DNA from: Amycolatopsis solani
GTDB lineage: Bacteria > Actinomycetota > Actinomycetes > Mycobacteriales > Pseudonocardiaceae
Direction: 5' to 3'
Assembly: GCF_033441515.1 (NCBI RefSeq)
Contig: NZ_JAWQJT010000002.1
Span: 1-64,000 of the forward strand
Length of the DNA stretch: 64,000 nt
Both the position numbers and the translations under genes were made by a program. Shown here in pieces: positions 9,282 to 17,547 of the stretch. Position 1 is the first letter of the stretch. Each line of letters opens with the position of its first letter. The notes under the pieces were generated by a model. It saw only the letters and a list, made by a program, of their open reading frames with translations, had not been told where the DNA came from and searched no databases.

Positions 9282-10257
9282 CGTCGGGCCGGGGAAGCGC
9301 GACCCACCCGCGCGCGGCTGCTTGCAGGCCGGCTTGGAACCGGGTGCCGGCGCCGAGCTGGTTCATCAGGTTCTGCAGCCGGCGCTGGAAGGTCCGGTAG
9401 CTCATCCCGAGCTGCTTGGCGATGCTGCGGTCGGGCAGGCCGGTGGTGAGCAGGGCGAGCAGCCGGGCGTCGTCGAAGGACAGGACGCCCGGCTGCTCGG
9501 CGGCCGGCAACCGCAGCGGCAGCCCTTCGCGCCACAGGAGCGCGAAGAGCGCACCGAGCGCGTCGAGGAGGGCACACCGCCGGATGACGAGCGCGGTCCG
9601 GATTTCGGGCAGGTCGGACCGCAGCGGGACGAGCCCGAACTCCCGGTCGACGAGGATCATCTTCACGGGTGCTTCCGGCACGACCCGGGCTTCCTCGCCG
9701 AGGACGAGCCCGGCCTCGAGATCGGTGGGGAGGTCGTGCAGCTCGAGCGCACTCCGGTCGTAAACCCCGCGAAACCGGACCCCCCGTTCGAGCAGCTCGC
9801 GTTCGGCCGGGTGCAACACCGTGGGCGGCTGCGCGTAGGGCGGCTTGTCCACGAAGGTGACCTCTTGCCGGGCCCGTCGCAACAGCTGATCGGCCCGCTC
9901 GGCGATGCGCTCGGTGCCGTGCACGACTTCGACGAGGTCGACGGGATGCTGCGCGGGCGCCTCCCGGAACCGCTGTTCGAGCCGCTCACTGACCAACCGG
10001 GCGGCGGCCAGCTCCTGCTGCTTGCGCCCGAGCATGGCGCCGAGCGCGACCTCCGGCCGCACAGGGGCGTAAGCCTTGGGCGTCCCGGGGAGCCGGGCGA
10101 GCAGCCCCTTCCGCGTGAGGACCCGGACGATCGGCCCGAGCTGGTCGTCGGAAAGCCCGGTGGCGTCCCGGAGTTCGGCGATGGTCATCGATCCGGAGCC
10201 GGCGAAGGCTTGGTAGACGTCCAGGTCGGTTTCCCGGAGGCCGATGATGTCCAGCAT
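9271..10257 (-). CDS. TrmB-like / LuxR-like HTH transcriptional regulator
   Basis: A 328-residue protein with an N-terminal winged-helix of the TrmB type (DLDVYQAFAGSGSMTIAELRDATGLS...LTRKGLLARL), a central sensor-like region (about 100-250), and a C-terminal LuxR-type HTH (LSFDDARLLALLTTGLPDRSIAKQLGMSYRTFQRRLQNLM). This two-HTH design is common in actinomycete regulators found beside secreted proteases. It is convergent with and touches the S8 gene, so control of that gene is possible but not shown. Confidence 0.8.
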   Translation of the reverse strand: MLDIIGLRETDLDVYQAFAGSGSMTIAELRDATGLSDDQLGPIVRVLTRKGLLARLPGTPKAYAPVRPEVALGAMLGRKQQELAAARLVSERLEQRFREAPAQHPVDLVEVVHGTERIAERADQLLRRARQEVTFVDKPPYAQPPTVLHPAERELLERGVRFRGVYDRSALELHDLPTDLEAGLVLGEEARVVPEAPVKMILVDREFGLVPLRSDLPEIRTALVIRRCALLDALGALFALLWREGLPLRLPAAEQPGVLSFDDARLLALLTTGLPDRSIAKQLGMSYRTFQRRLQNLMNQLGAGTRFQAGLQAAARGWVALPRPDVRE

Positions 10258-10335
10258 GACCCTCCCGCGGGGCTTTGCTGCACGTTAGCGCCGCCGTGCG
10301 GCGGGGGAGCGGTACGGAAGGTACTTTCCGCACCG

Positions 10336-11295
10336 CTACCGGGCGATCAGTTCGGCGAAGCGCTCCGGGCTGACGTTCCCGCCGCTGAGGATCACCCCGA
10401 CCCGGCCGGACGCGGCCACCCGCCCGCTCAGCACCGCCGCCAGGCCGGTCGCGCCACTGGGTTCGAGGACGAGCTTGAGGCGTTCGAACGCGAACCGCAT
10501 CGCCTCGCGCACCGCGTCGTCGGACACCAGCGCGATGTCGTCGACCAGGTTACGGTTGATCGAGAAGGTCAGCTCGCCCGGAATCGAGGCCGCCTGGCCG
10601 TCGGCGATGGTGCGCGGGACGGGGATCGAAACGCGTTCGCCCGCGTCGAGGGAGCGCTTGGTGTCGTCCCCGTCTTCGGGCTCGACGCCGACGATGCGGA
10701 TGCCGGGTTGCAAGGCCTTCGCGGCGGTCGAACTGCCCGCGATCAGGCCGCCCCCGCCGACCGGGACGACGAGCGTGTCCACCGGACCGTGGTCTTCGAG
10801 CAGTTCCAGCGCCGCGGTGCCCTGGCCGGCGATGACGTGCGGGTGCTCGTACGGCGGGATCAGGGCCAATCCCCGCTCGGCGGCCAGTGCTTCGCCGAGT
10901 GCGACGCGGTCGCCGGTGTACCGGTCGTAGGTGACGACCTCGGCGCCGTACCCCCTGGTCGCGTCCACTTTGGACTGCGGGGTGTCTTCGGGGACGAGGA
11001 TGACCGCGCTGCTCCCCAGTTCCCGGGCGGCGAGCGCGACGGCCTGGGCGTGGTTGCCCGAGGAGTACGCGGCGATGCCCTTGGCCAGCTGTTCGGGTGA
11101 GAGCCGGGAAGCGGCGTTGTACGCGCCGCGGAACTTGAACGCCCCGATGCGCTGGAGGTTTTCGCACTTCAGCAGGACTTCGGCGCCGACGAGGTCGTCG
11201 AGGGTGCGGGAGCGCACGACCGGGGTCCGGTGGGCGACGCCGGCAAGCCGGGCGGCGGCGTCGCGGATGTCGTCGAGGGTCACGGGCGGGGTCAT
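10336..11295 (-). CDS. Threonine dehydratase / serine-threonine ammonia-lyase (PLP)
   Basis: A 319-residue fold-type II PLP enzyme. Lys54 in GAFKFRGA binds PLP; the phosphate loop is GGGGLIAG (about 180-187); SGNHAQA is the substrate loop. There is no C-terminal ACT domain, so it is the short catabolic-type (or serine racemase-like) form and not the isoleucine-regulated one. It would convert L-threonine to 2-oxobutyrate and ammonia via an enamine/imine. ATG 11295 overlaps the stop of the YheO-like gene (ATGA), and RidA is encoded two genes upstream, so the three form one operon. Confidence 0.88.
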   Translation of the reverse strand: MTPPVTLDDIRDAAARLAGVAHRTPVVRSRTLDDLVGAEVLLKCENLQRIGAFKFRGAYNAASRLSPEQLAKGIAAYSSGNHAQAVALAARELGSSAVILVPEDTPQSKVDATRGYGAEVVTYDRYTGDRVALGEALAAERGLALIPPYEHPHVIAGQGTAALELLEDHGPVDTLVVPVGGGGLIAGSSTAAKALQPGIRIVGVEPEDGDDTKRSLDAGERVSIPVPRTIADGQAASIPGELTFSINRNLVDDIALVSDDAVREAMRFAFERLKLVLEPSGATGLAAVLSGRVAASGRVGVILSGGNVSPERFAELIAR

Positions 11296-11936
11296 GAGGC
11301 TCCTTCGGCGCGGATTTCGGCGAGGTAGGTGTAGGCGGAGGCGCGGGAGATGCCGATCCGGGTGGCGACCTGGGGCACCGCTCGCCGGACGGCGAACACG
11401 CCGCGCCGGTGCAGGCTGCGGAAGAGGTCGAGGCGCTCGTCGCGGCTCAGCGCGGCCCACGGCTTGTTCAGGCGCAGCTGGTGTTCGTCGACGATCGCGT
11501 CCACGACGGCGTCGATGTCGTCGCCGAAGGTCGTGGTCGGCGCGTCCACGGTCGTCCCGACGTCGGCGAGCTCGGCGACGAGGGTGCGCAGCTGCCCCAG
11601 CGCGGTCACGTCGAGGTTCACGCAGAGCGCGCCGAAGACCGTGCCGCCGCTGTCGCGCACCAGCATGGTCGAGGACTTCACGAGCTTCCCGGACGCGGTG
11701 CGCGTGACGTAGTTCAGCTGGTCCTCGGCGTCGTCGCCCTGCGCCAGCAGGCCCATGCCGATCTCGCTCATCGAGCCGCCGACGCTGCGTTCGGTGACCG
11801 AGCCGGCGATCGCCACCACCGACGTCTCCGGACGGCGGAAGTCGTGCACGACGACTTCGCAGAACGAGCCCAGCGTCGCCGCGATGCCGTCGGCGACCGG
11901 GGCCAGCGCGGCGAGGATCGCGTCCTGCTCAGACAT
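11292..11936 (-). CDS. YheO-like PAS/HTH transcriptional regulator
   Basis: A 214-residue protein: an N-terminal YheO-like PAS domain (about 5-120; LGSFCEVVVHDFRRPETSVVAI and VFGALCVNLDVT) and a C-terminal HTH (RGVFAVRRAVPQVATRIGISRASAYTYLAEIR), the usual arrangement of this family. It sits between ridA (8-base overlap) and the dehydratase (ATGA overlap), so it is probably the operon's own regulator, sensing an amino acid or its breakdown product. ATG 11936 is favoured over the frame's earlier start because the upstream extension is only ridA read in another frame. Confidence 0.85.
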   Translation of the reverse strand: MSEQDAILAALAPVADGIAATLGSFCEVVVHDFRRPETSVVAIAGSVTERSVGGSMSEIGMGLLAQGDDAEDQLNYVTRTASGKLVKSSTMLVRDSGGTVFGALCVNLDVTALGQLRTLVAELADVGTTVDAPTTTFGDDIDAVVDAIVDEHQLRLNKPWAALSRDERLDLFRSLHRRGVFAVRRAVPQVATRIGISRASAYTYLAEIRAEGAS

Positions 11937-12282
11937 CGCGCACCCGGGCGAGCGCCTCGACTTCGACGACCCCGCCGTAGGGCAGCGCCGCGACCCCGAC
12001 ACAGCTGCGAGCGGGTCGTGGCTCGGCGAAGAACTCTTCGTAGACGCGGTTGAGGCCGTCGCGGTCGGCGATGTCGGTCAGGTAGACGACGACCTTGACC
12101 ACGTCCGCGCGGCTCGCCCCGACCGAGTGCAGGGCGGCGTCGAGGTTGGCGAACGCCTGGGGGCATTCGGCGTCGAAGCCGCCGGGCGCCGGCGCGCCGG
12201 TCGCGGTGACGCCGAGCCGGCCGGACACGGCGACGAGGTCGCCACTGCGGAAGGCGGCGGGGTAAGGGTGTTCGCTGCTCAC
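11929..12282 (-). CDS. RidA family enamine/imine deaminase
   Basis: A 117-residue RidA/YjgF family protein with the typical SVGASRADVVKVVVYLTDIADRD core, an Arg in PARS near residue 92 and a Glu in VEVEAL near the end, matching the active-site Arg and Glu of the family. RidA hydrolyses reactive enamine/imine intermediates released by PLP dehydratases. Encoding it in the same operon as a threonine dehydratase is functionally coherent. It starts with GTG 12282 and is the first gene of the three-gene unit. Confidence 0.9.
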   Translation of the reverse strand: MSSEHPYPAAFRSGDLVAVSGRLGVTATGAPAPGGFDAECPQAFANLDAALHSVGASRADVVKVVVYLTDIADRDGLNRVYEEFFAEPRPARSCVGVAALPYGGVVEVEALARVRDV

Positions 12283-12299
12283 CAGACAGACTGTACAAG

Positions 12300-12320
12300 A
12301 TCTGGACGAAGAGTCCAGAT
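12300..12320. promoter_or_regulatory. Palindrome upstream of the ridA operon
   Basis: ATCTGGAC-gaaga-GTCCAGAT is a perfect 8-bp inverted repeat with a 5-base spacer. It lies 18 bases upstream of the ridA start and nine bases after the esterase stop codon. It could be the operator of the operon's YheO-like regulator or a weak terminator of the esterase gene; no U-run follows, which favours an operator. Confidence 0.5.
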
Positions 12321-12328
12321 GGCGCCGG

Positions 12329-13213
12329 TCACTTCACCGCGGCGGTCACCGGCGGGCCGAAGAAGGTGCCGATCAGGTCGGCGGCGTCGGCTTCCCGGCT
12401 GGTCTTGCCCAGTACCGCGGGGTTCTTGGCCGGCCCGGGAACGGTGTGCCCGCCGCCGTGGATGGTGTAGAGCACCACCGGCGGCTTGCCGTCTTCGCGG
12501 TAGTCCGAGCGTTCGACCTCGGTGGCGGCGCCGGCCGGGGCCGGTTCGCGCGTGACGACGGGGCCGGCGGTGATGCCGTTGCGTTCGGCGAAGTACCGCG
12601 CGGTCCGGGGCGCCGACCAGCTCGTCCCGCCGACCTTGAACAGCCGCCGCTGCCACCAGCTCATGGTGCCGCCGTCGTAGGCGATGATCGGGTCCTTCGT
12701 GCCGTGGACGAGCACCACGGGCAGCGGCGCGGGCGGGGTGTCCGTGGCGAGGAAGTTCTCCGGCGCGGGCATGGTGGCGGCGAGCACCGCTGCGCCGGCG
12801 AGGAGCCCGGGTGTCTCGTGGGCGAGCCGCATGACCAGCTGGCCGCCGTTGGAGTAGCCGATCGCGTACACCCGGTCCGGGTCGATCCCGCGTTCCCCGG
12901 CCAGCTTGGTGATCACCGCCCGGGTGAAGGCGAGGTCGTCGACGCCGTCGCGCCGGGCGGGGAACCAGCTTTCCTTGCGGGCGTCGTTCCAGTTCCCGCG
13001 GTGGCCGTCGAGGTAGGCGACGACCGCGGCGCCGGTGGCGGCGAACCGGTCGAAGGCCTGTCCGGTGAACGCGCGGTGCTTGTCGCCGCTCTGGCGGGAA
13101 CCGTGGAAGACCAGGACGAGCGCGCGGCCGGTCCCGTCGCCGTCGGGGCTGACGGTGGTGAAGGTGCGGGTCGCGCCGGCGACGTCGACGTGGTCGCGAG
13201 TGGTGGTCAGCAT
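12329..13213 (-). CDS. Poly(3-hydroxybutyrate) depolymerase-like esterase (LpqC/feruloyl esterase type)
   Basis: A 294-residue alpha/beta hydrolase. The oxyanion-region motif VLVFHGSRQSG, nucleophile Ser121 in IGYSNGGQ, an acid in LVHGTKDPI and a C-terminal His in IHGGGHTVPG complete a triad of the type seen in the PHB depolymerase/feruloyl esterase group. No signal peptide is seen, so it is probably cytoplasmic. It is divergent from a TetR gene whose operators lie in the shared 78-base gap, so that regulator probably controls it. Confidence 0.82.
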   Translation of the reverse strand: MLTTTRDHVDVAGATRTFTTVSPDGDGTGRALVLVFHGSRQSGDKHRAFTGQAFDRFAATGAAVVAYLDGHRGNWNDARKESWFPARRDGVDDLAFTRAVITKLAGERGIDPDRVYAIGYSNGGQLVMRLAHETPGLLAGAAVLAATMPAPENFLATDTPPAPLPVVLVHGTKDPIIAYDGGTMSWWQRRLFKVGGTSWSAPRTARYFAERNGITAGPVVTREPAPAGAATEVERSDYREDGKPPVVLYTIHGGGHTVPGPAKNPAVLGKTSREADAADLIGTFFGPPVTAAVK

Positions 13214-13229
13214 GGCAGGCCCCTTGAAT

Positions 13230-13246
13230 ACGGATGAGCTATCCGT
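13230..13246. promoter_or_regulatory. Inverted repeat, probable TetR operator 1
   Basis: ACGGAT-gagct-ATCCGT is a perfect 6-bp inverted repeat in the divergent gap between the esterase (start 13213) and the TetR gene (start 13292). Confidence 0.55.
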
Positions 13247-13263
13247 TTCACCGTAGCACAGGT

Positions 13264-13284
13264 GGATAAGTCATCCGGTTATCC
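13264..13284. promoter_or_regulatory. Inverted repeat, probable TetR operator 2
   Basis: GGATAA-N9-TTATCC is a second inverted repeat in the same gap, eight bases before the TetR GTG. With the first repeat it shares the GGAT/ATCC half-site, as expected for a single regulator binding twice. Confidence 0.5.
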
Positions 13285-13291
13285 TGTGGGG

Positions 13292-13867
13292 GTGACCACG
13301 ACTCCGCTGCGCAAGGACGCCGCCCGCAACTGGGAGCGCATCGTCGCGACCGCCCGCCGCTACGTCGACGAGGGCAGGCCACTGCAGCTCAACGACGTCG
13401 CCCGGGCGGCGTCGATCGGGGTGGCCACGGTCTACCGGCACTTCCCGACCCCGGAGGCGCTGCTGGAGACGGTGGCCACCCCGGCGCTGGAGGAGCTGGC
13501 CGAGCGCGCCGAGCAGGCGCTGGCCGCACCGGATCCGCGGTCGGCGTTGCGCGAGTTCCTGGCCGCGGGGATCCAGGTGCAGCTGACCGACGCGGCGGTA
13601 CCGCCGGTGTTCGCCGCCGCCACCGACGCGCTCGCGCGCACCACCGAGCTCAAGCGCGAGCTGAACGCCGGCTTCGGCAGGCTTCTGGCGCGTGCCCAGG
13701 CGGCCGGTGCGATCGATCCTGGACTGTCCGAAGTGGACTTGGTGGCCCTGGTGTGCGGGGTCGCCTACGCGGTGAACGTCCACACGGGACTGGACACCAC
13801 GGACCGCGCCGCCACCGGCCGCCGTTACCTGGACATCCTGCTGGCGGGCCTGCGCCGGCCCGAGTGA
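13292..13867 (+). CDS. TetR/AcrR family transcriptional regulator
   Basis: A 191-residue TetR regulator: HTH at about 10-55 (LNDVARAASIGVATVYRHFPTPEAL) and a helical C-terminal domain. The GTG at 13292 (MTTTPLRKDAARN) is preferred; the frame's earlier GTG at 13262 would read through the operator repeat. Divergent from the esterase gene with two inverted repeats between, so autoregulation and control of the esterase are likely. Confidence 0.85.
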   Translation: MTTTPLRKDAARNWERIVATARRYVDEGRPLQLNDVARAASIGVATVYRHFPTPEALLETVATPALEELAERAEQALAAPDPRSALREFLAAGIQVQLTDAAVPPVFAAATDALARTTELKRELNAGFGRLLARAQAAGAIDPGLSEVDLVALVCGVAYAVNVHTGLDTTDRAATGRRYLDILLAGLRRPE

Positions 13868-13903
13868 GTCCCTGGTGAGGCATCCGCCAGGGGGTTTCAC
13901 GGG

Positions 13904-13983
13904 TGCGAGCCGCGGAACGAGTACGACCTGCGGCGGGTCGAGTACCGGCTCAATGCGCTGCCGCAGTTCACGACCGAGAACCA
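13904..13983 (+). pseudogene. Short remnant of an epoxide-hydrolase-type gene
   Basis: This non-coding gap can be read as EYDLRRVEYRLNALPQFT, which resembles the end of the N-terminal domain of microsomal-type epoxide hydrolases (typically ...RLNALPQFTTEIDG). No start codon and no rest of the gene are present, so it would be a deletion relic. The call is from motif memory on about 25 codons and is tentative. Confidence 0.4.
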
Positions 13984-13990
13984 GCCCGGC

Positions 13991-14704
13991 TCAGCCGCCG
14001 GAAATGGTGTCGTCGATGAAGGCCTGGGCGACTTCGTGGAGTTTCGTGTTGGAGTGCTGGGAAAGCTCGACGAGGATTTGGAACGCTTCGTCGGCGCTGC
14101 AGCCGCGCTGGCCGATCAGGATGCCTTTGGCCTGCTCGATCCGGCCGCGCGTCTGCAGGGCCTCGCGCAGGTGGCTGTTCTCCTGCAGCACCGCGTCGTG
14201 GGCGTCCTGCAGCTGGGCCAGTGCCTGCGCGGCTTCGTACAGCGGACGCCGGTGCGCCGCGTCGGGGTCGACCGGGTCGGTGAGGGCTTCCTGGAGGTGG
14301 GTGACGTCTTCGACGTGGTGGAGGATGCCGGCGATCCGGTTGTCCGGGTCGCGCAGCGGCACGTTCACCGGCGCCCACACCTTGTGCACGAACTTCGCGC
14401 GGTCGTCCGGCGCCGGGACGTCGTAGCGCTGCAGTCCCATGTAGTGGCGGTGCCCGGCGCGGAGAACGCGCTCCAGCGAGCCGGACAGGTTGGCCACGCC
14501 GTCGGCGCCGGGGTCGGCCGGGTTGTCGGGGAACGCGTCGAACAGGTATGTCCCGTGCAGGTCGGCCGCGCTGGTCAGCGTGGCTTGGGCGTACGCCGGG
14601 TTCGCGGCGCGGATCCGCAGGTCGGGGTCGAGGATCAGGTAGGGCGCGGGCGCGGCCTGGAACGCCGGATCGGTCCTGAGCCGGTCGAGCGGCGCGCGCT
14701 TCAT
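13991..14704 (-). CDS. PAS-ANTAR RNA-binding regulator
   Basis: A 237-residue protein: an N-terminal PAS domain (about 20-135; APYLILDPDLRIRAANPAYAQATL) and a C-terminal ANTAR domain (about 180-230; RIEQAKGILIGQRGCSADEAFQIL). ANTAR domains bind paired hairpins in nascent RNA and prevent termination. The PAS region should sense a ligand or redox state. It is the first of seven ANTAR-type proteins in 9 kb. It runs alone on the minus strand, 100 bases from the 3' end of the Rieske/FAD gene. Confidence 0.9.
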   Translation of the reverse strand: MKRAPLDRLRTDPAFQAAPAPYLILDPDLRIRAANPAYAQATLTSAADLHGTYLFDAFPDNPADPGADGVANLSGSLERVLRAGHRHYMGLQRYDVPAPDDRAKFVHKVWAPVNVPLRDPDNRIAGILHHVEDVTHLQEALTDPVDPDAAHRRPLYEAAQALAQLQDAHDAVLQENSHLREALQTRGRIEQAKGILIGQRGCSADEAFQILVELSQHSNTKLHEVAQAFIDDTISGG

Positions 14705-14804
14705 CCTCGTGGTCCTTCCTCGGGCCGAAGGGGTTCAGCCGAGGCGGCCGCGGAGTGCCGCGTCGGCTGGGGGTGTGCTTGCTGACGTGGTTCGCGTGAC
14801 GATC

Positions 14805-16325
14805 TTACCCACCCGGTCCGGCACCGAAACCACCACGGCGCAGCGGGCGGACAGCCGGTCCCTGCACGACTTCGCCGTCCACACCGAAGCGCGAACCGTG
14901 GCAGGGACAGTCCCACGTCTTCTCGGCGTCGTTGAACGAGACGAGGCAGCCGAGGTGGGTGCAGTGCGCTCCGACGGTGTGCAGCTGCCCGGCTTCGTCG
15001 CGGTAGGCGGCGACGAGTTCGCCGCCGGTGCGCACGATCTCGGCGTCACCGGGGCCGAGGTCGTCGAGCTTCGCGGTCCGCCGCAGTGCGGCGACGTGGT
15101 CGCCGATCAGGTATTTCGCCACGGTGAGGTTGTCCTCGGCCAGGTCGAGCACCGAACGGGCGTCGAAGCGGTTGGGGTCGTACAGGTCCGCGGCGGGGTG
15201 CGGTTCGCCGAGGATCCGCGCGGCGAGGACGTGCCCGGCCACCGTCCCGCCGGTCATGCCCCACTGGCCGAACCCGGTCGCCACCCACAGGTTCCGCGTC
15301 CCCGGCAGGTACCGGCCGACGTACGGCAGCTTGTCCACAGTGGACAGGTCGTGCGCGGACCAGCGGTGCGTGACGCGGTGCAGGCCCGCGTGCGCGTCCG
15401 CCCAGCCGGCGAGCCGCCGGTACCGGCGTTCGACGTGCACGTGCGCCCCGACGCGGTAGTGCTCGCCGCCGGCGATGACCATCGGCGTGCCGTTCTCGGT
15501 GTACCCGCGCACGGAGTGGTGGGTGTCCGCATCGAGGAACATGCCGTCGGGCGAGGCGTTCCCGGCGGCCGGGCCCGCGACGACGAGGTCGCGGACCGGC
15601 TCGAGCCGGGCGAAGTACAAGCCGCGGTCGAGCACGGGGTAGTGCGTCGCGACGACGACGTCGCCGGCCACGACGTCGCCGCGCGAGGTGCGCACGGTCC
15701 GCCCGTTCAGGCCCGTCGCGCGGGCGTTTTCGACGATGGTGCCGCCGGCCCGCTCGACCTGGCCGGCCAGACCGAGCAGCCAGCGGCGCGGGTGGAAGTG
15801 CGCCTGCCCGGTGGTCCGGACGGCGCCGAGGGCCGGCACGTCGAGCGCGACGTCGTCGACGAACGACGCGGGCAGCCCGGCCGCGGCGGCCGCGTCCGCC
15901 TCCCGCTTCAGCGAGTCGAGGGTGCGCTGCCGCGTCGTGTAGACGTAGCTGTCCGCCCGGGTGAAGCCGCAGTCGATCGCGAGTTCGGCCGACGTCGCGG
16001 CGATCCACTCGAGCGCGTCCGCCTGCGAGTGGGCGTACACCTTGGCCGCCGCCGCGCCGTGCCGGGAGGTCAGCTCCGCGTACTTGGCGCCGTGCTGGGC
16101 GCTGACCTTCGCGGTGGTGTGGCCGGACACCCCGGCCGCGACGCGCTCGGCCTCCAGCACGACGACCGAACGGCCCGCGCGCGCCAGCAGCAGCGCGGTG
16201 GTGAGCCCGGCGATGCCCGCACCGAGCACCGCGACGTCGGCCTCCGGGGGCACCGGCTCGCCGGTGCGGTCGGGTGCCGGAGCGGTGTCGACCCAGAGCG
16301 AAAGCGGCGCGGGCAACGCTGTCAT
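14805..16325 (-). CDS. FAD-dependent oxidoreductase with C-terminal Rieske [2Fe-2S] domain
   Basis: A 506-residue fusion. Residues about 30-60 form the FAD dinucleotide motif (VAVLGAGIAGL, then VVVLEAE); the body resembles glycine oxidase/DadA-type amine oxidases (VATGFGQWGMTGGT). The C-terminal Rieske domain has ligands C455-x-H457 and C473-x2-H476, plus C460 and C475 that can form the stabilising disulfide. It presumably oxidises a C-N substrate and passes electrons to the cluster; the substrate is unknown. ATG 16325 precedes a normal N-terminus. A GTTT-N15-GGGCAC element upstream (16335-16359) is a near match to the stress promoter. Confidence 0.88.
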   Translation of the reverse strand: MTALPAPLSLWVDTAPAPDRTGEPVPPEADVAVLGAGIAGLTTALLLARAGRSVVVLEAERVAAGVSGHTTAKVSAQHGAKYAELTSRHGAAAAKVYAHSQADALEWIAATSAELAIDCGFTRADSYVYTTRQRTLDSLKREADAAAAAGLPASFVDDVALDVPALGAVRTTGQAHFHPRRWLLGLAGQVERAGGTIVENARATGLNGRTVRTSRGDVVAGDVVVATHYPVLDRGLYFARLEPVRDLVVAGPAAGNASPDGMFLDADTHHSVRGYTENGTPMVIAGGEHYRVGAHVHVERRYRRLAGWADAHAGLHRVTHRWSAHDLSTVDKLPYVGRYLPGTRNLWVATGFGQWGMTGGTVAGHVLAARILGEPHPAADLYDPNRFDARSVLDLAEDNLTVAKYLIGDHVAALRRTAKLDDLGPGDAEIVRTGGELVAAYRDEAGQLHTVGAHCTHLGCLVSFNDAEKTWDCPCHGSRFGVDGEVVQGPAVRPLRRGGFGAGPGG

Positions 16326-16481
16326 GCGCGGCGGGTGCCCGCTGCCGGGCGGCTGAAACCCCGACCGTCCGGCGCGTCCTCCGTCTCGCGCGGCCGGTTG
16401 CTTCACCGCGTACGGTCTTGGTGAGGGACGAGCCCGCGTTCGCGGAACCCCTCGGAGTTCAGCGGAAGGCACGGACCAAGC

Positions 16482-17285
16482 ATGACGACGGACCACGTCC
16501 ACGACGTGTCGGTGGCCCTGCTCGAGCTCGCGGAATCGTTGCGGGCCGAGCAGCCTCGCGACGAGACGCTCGCGCGGATGGCCGCCCGGAGCGTGACGCT
16601 GGTGCCCGGTGCCGACGCCGCGAGCGTCACCTTGTTCGACGGCGGGGTGCCGGCCACCGTCGCGGCGACCGAGCCGGCCGTGCTCGCCCTCGACGAAGCC
16701 CAGTACGCCCTCGGCGACGGGCCCTGCATCGAGGCCACGCGCACCGAGACGGTCGTGCGGACCGACCTCGACCAGGCCCGGCGGCGGTGGCCCGTGTTCG
16801 CCCGTGCCGCGGCCGGTGCCGGTGTCGAAACGATGCTTTCGTGCCCGCTGTTCGTGCGCGCGGACAACGCCGCCGAGCAGGAGGCCGCGCAGTACCACCA
16901 CCTGTCGGGCGCGCTCAACGTGTGGAGCCGCCGCCGGGGCTCCTTCGAGCCGGTGCACGCCGCGCTGATCGCCGTGTTCACCACCGCGATGTCGAGCGTG
17001 ATCCTGACCGCGGCCCGCTGGCGGCACGCCGAGCTCGAAGCCCGGCAGCTGCTCGCCGCCCTGGAGTCACGGGACACGATCGCCACGGCCAAGGGGATCG
17101 TGATGGCCCGCCGCGACCTCACCGCCGGCGAGGCGTTCGCCTGGCTCACCGCATTGTCCCAGCGCAGCAACCGGAAGGTTCGCGACATCGCCGCGATCAT
17201 CCTGGCGAATCCCCATGTCGTCGAACCGCGCGCGAACGAAGGCCGGCGCACGGCCGCGACCGACCGGGGGCTGCCGAGCCCATGA
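16482..17285 (+). CDS. GAF-ANTAR regulator
   Basis: A 267-residue protein with a GAF domain (about 20-175; DEAQYALGDGPCIEATRT is the signature stretch) and an ANTAR domain (about 195-245; IATAKGIVMARRDLTAGEAF). GAF senses a small ligand; ANTAR binds antiterminator RNA hairpins. A long linker with QEAAQYHHLSG splits the GAF core. Its stop overlaps the start of a tiny ANTAR-like gene (ATGA, 17282-17285), so both are co-translated. ATG 16482 is the first good start after the divergent gap. Confidence 0.9.
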   Translation: MTTDHVHDVSVALLELAESLRAEQPRDETLARMAARSVTLVPGADAASVTLFDGGVPATVAATEPAVLALDEAQYALGDGPCIEATRTETVVRTDLDQARRRWPVFARAAAGAGVETMLSCPLFVRADNAAEQEAAQYHHLSGALNVWSRRRGSFEPVHAALIAVFTTAMSSVILTAARWRHAELEARQLLAALESRDTIATAKGIVMARRDLTAGEAFAWLTALSQRSNRKVRDIAAIILANPHVVEPRANEGRRTAATDRGLPSP

Positions 17286-17542
17286 CCGCTCCCGCGCCGG
17301 GTTCCGGCTCGCGGCCGGAAGAGGCCGCGCGCCGGCTGCTCGCGCGGACCGAGCTTCGTGCCGCGGCGAACGAGGCCGTCGGCATCCTCCAGGTCTGGTA
17401 CGCCTGCCGTCGGGAGCAGGCGCGTGACGAGCTCGACGTCACCGGCACCGCCGCGGGTCAGGAAGTCGAAGCACGCCGGATCATCGCGGTGGTGGACGCC
17501 GCCGCGAACGGCCGGGCCGACCCCGACGCGGGGTGGGACTGA
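17282..17542 (+). CDS. Small ANTAR-like protein, co-translated with the GAF-ANTAR gene
   Basis: An 86-residue protein without a sensor domain. Its middle (ELRAAANEAVGILQVWYACR) follows the AxGxL...C/A spacing of the ANTAR first helices, but the Lys of the usual AKGILM is lost and the third helix is weak. It starts in the ATGA of the preceding gene. It could be a dimer partner that tunes the GAF-ANTAR protein or a decaying fragment. I infer the relationship by pattern only. Confidence 0.6.
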   Translation: MTAPAPGSGSRPEEAARRLLARTELRAAANEAVGILQVWYACRREQARDELDVTGTAAGQEVEARRIIAVVDAAANGRADPDAGWD

Positions 17543-17547
17543 GAGGG

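Noticed and set aside
14805..17027. Extension of the Rieske/FAD protein upstream to 17027
   Set aside because: The added region is antisense to the GAF-ANTAR gene; a normal FAD N-terminus begins at 16325.
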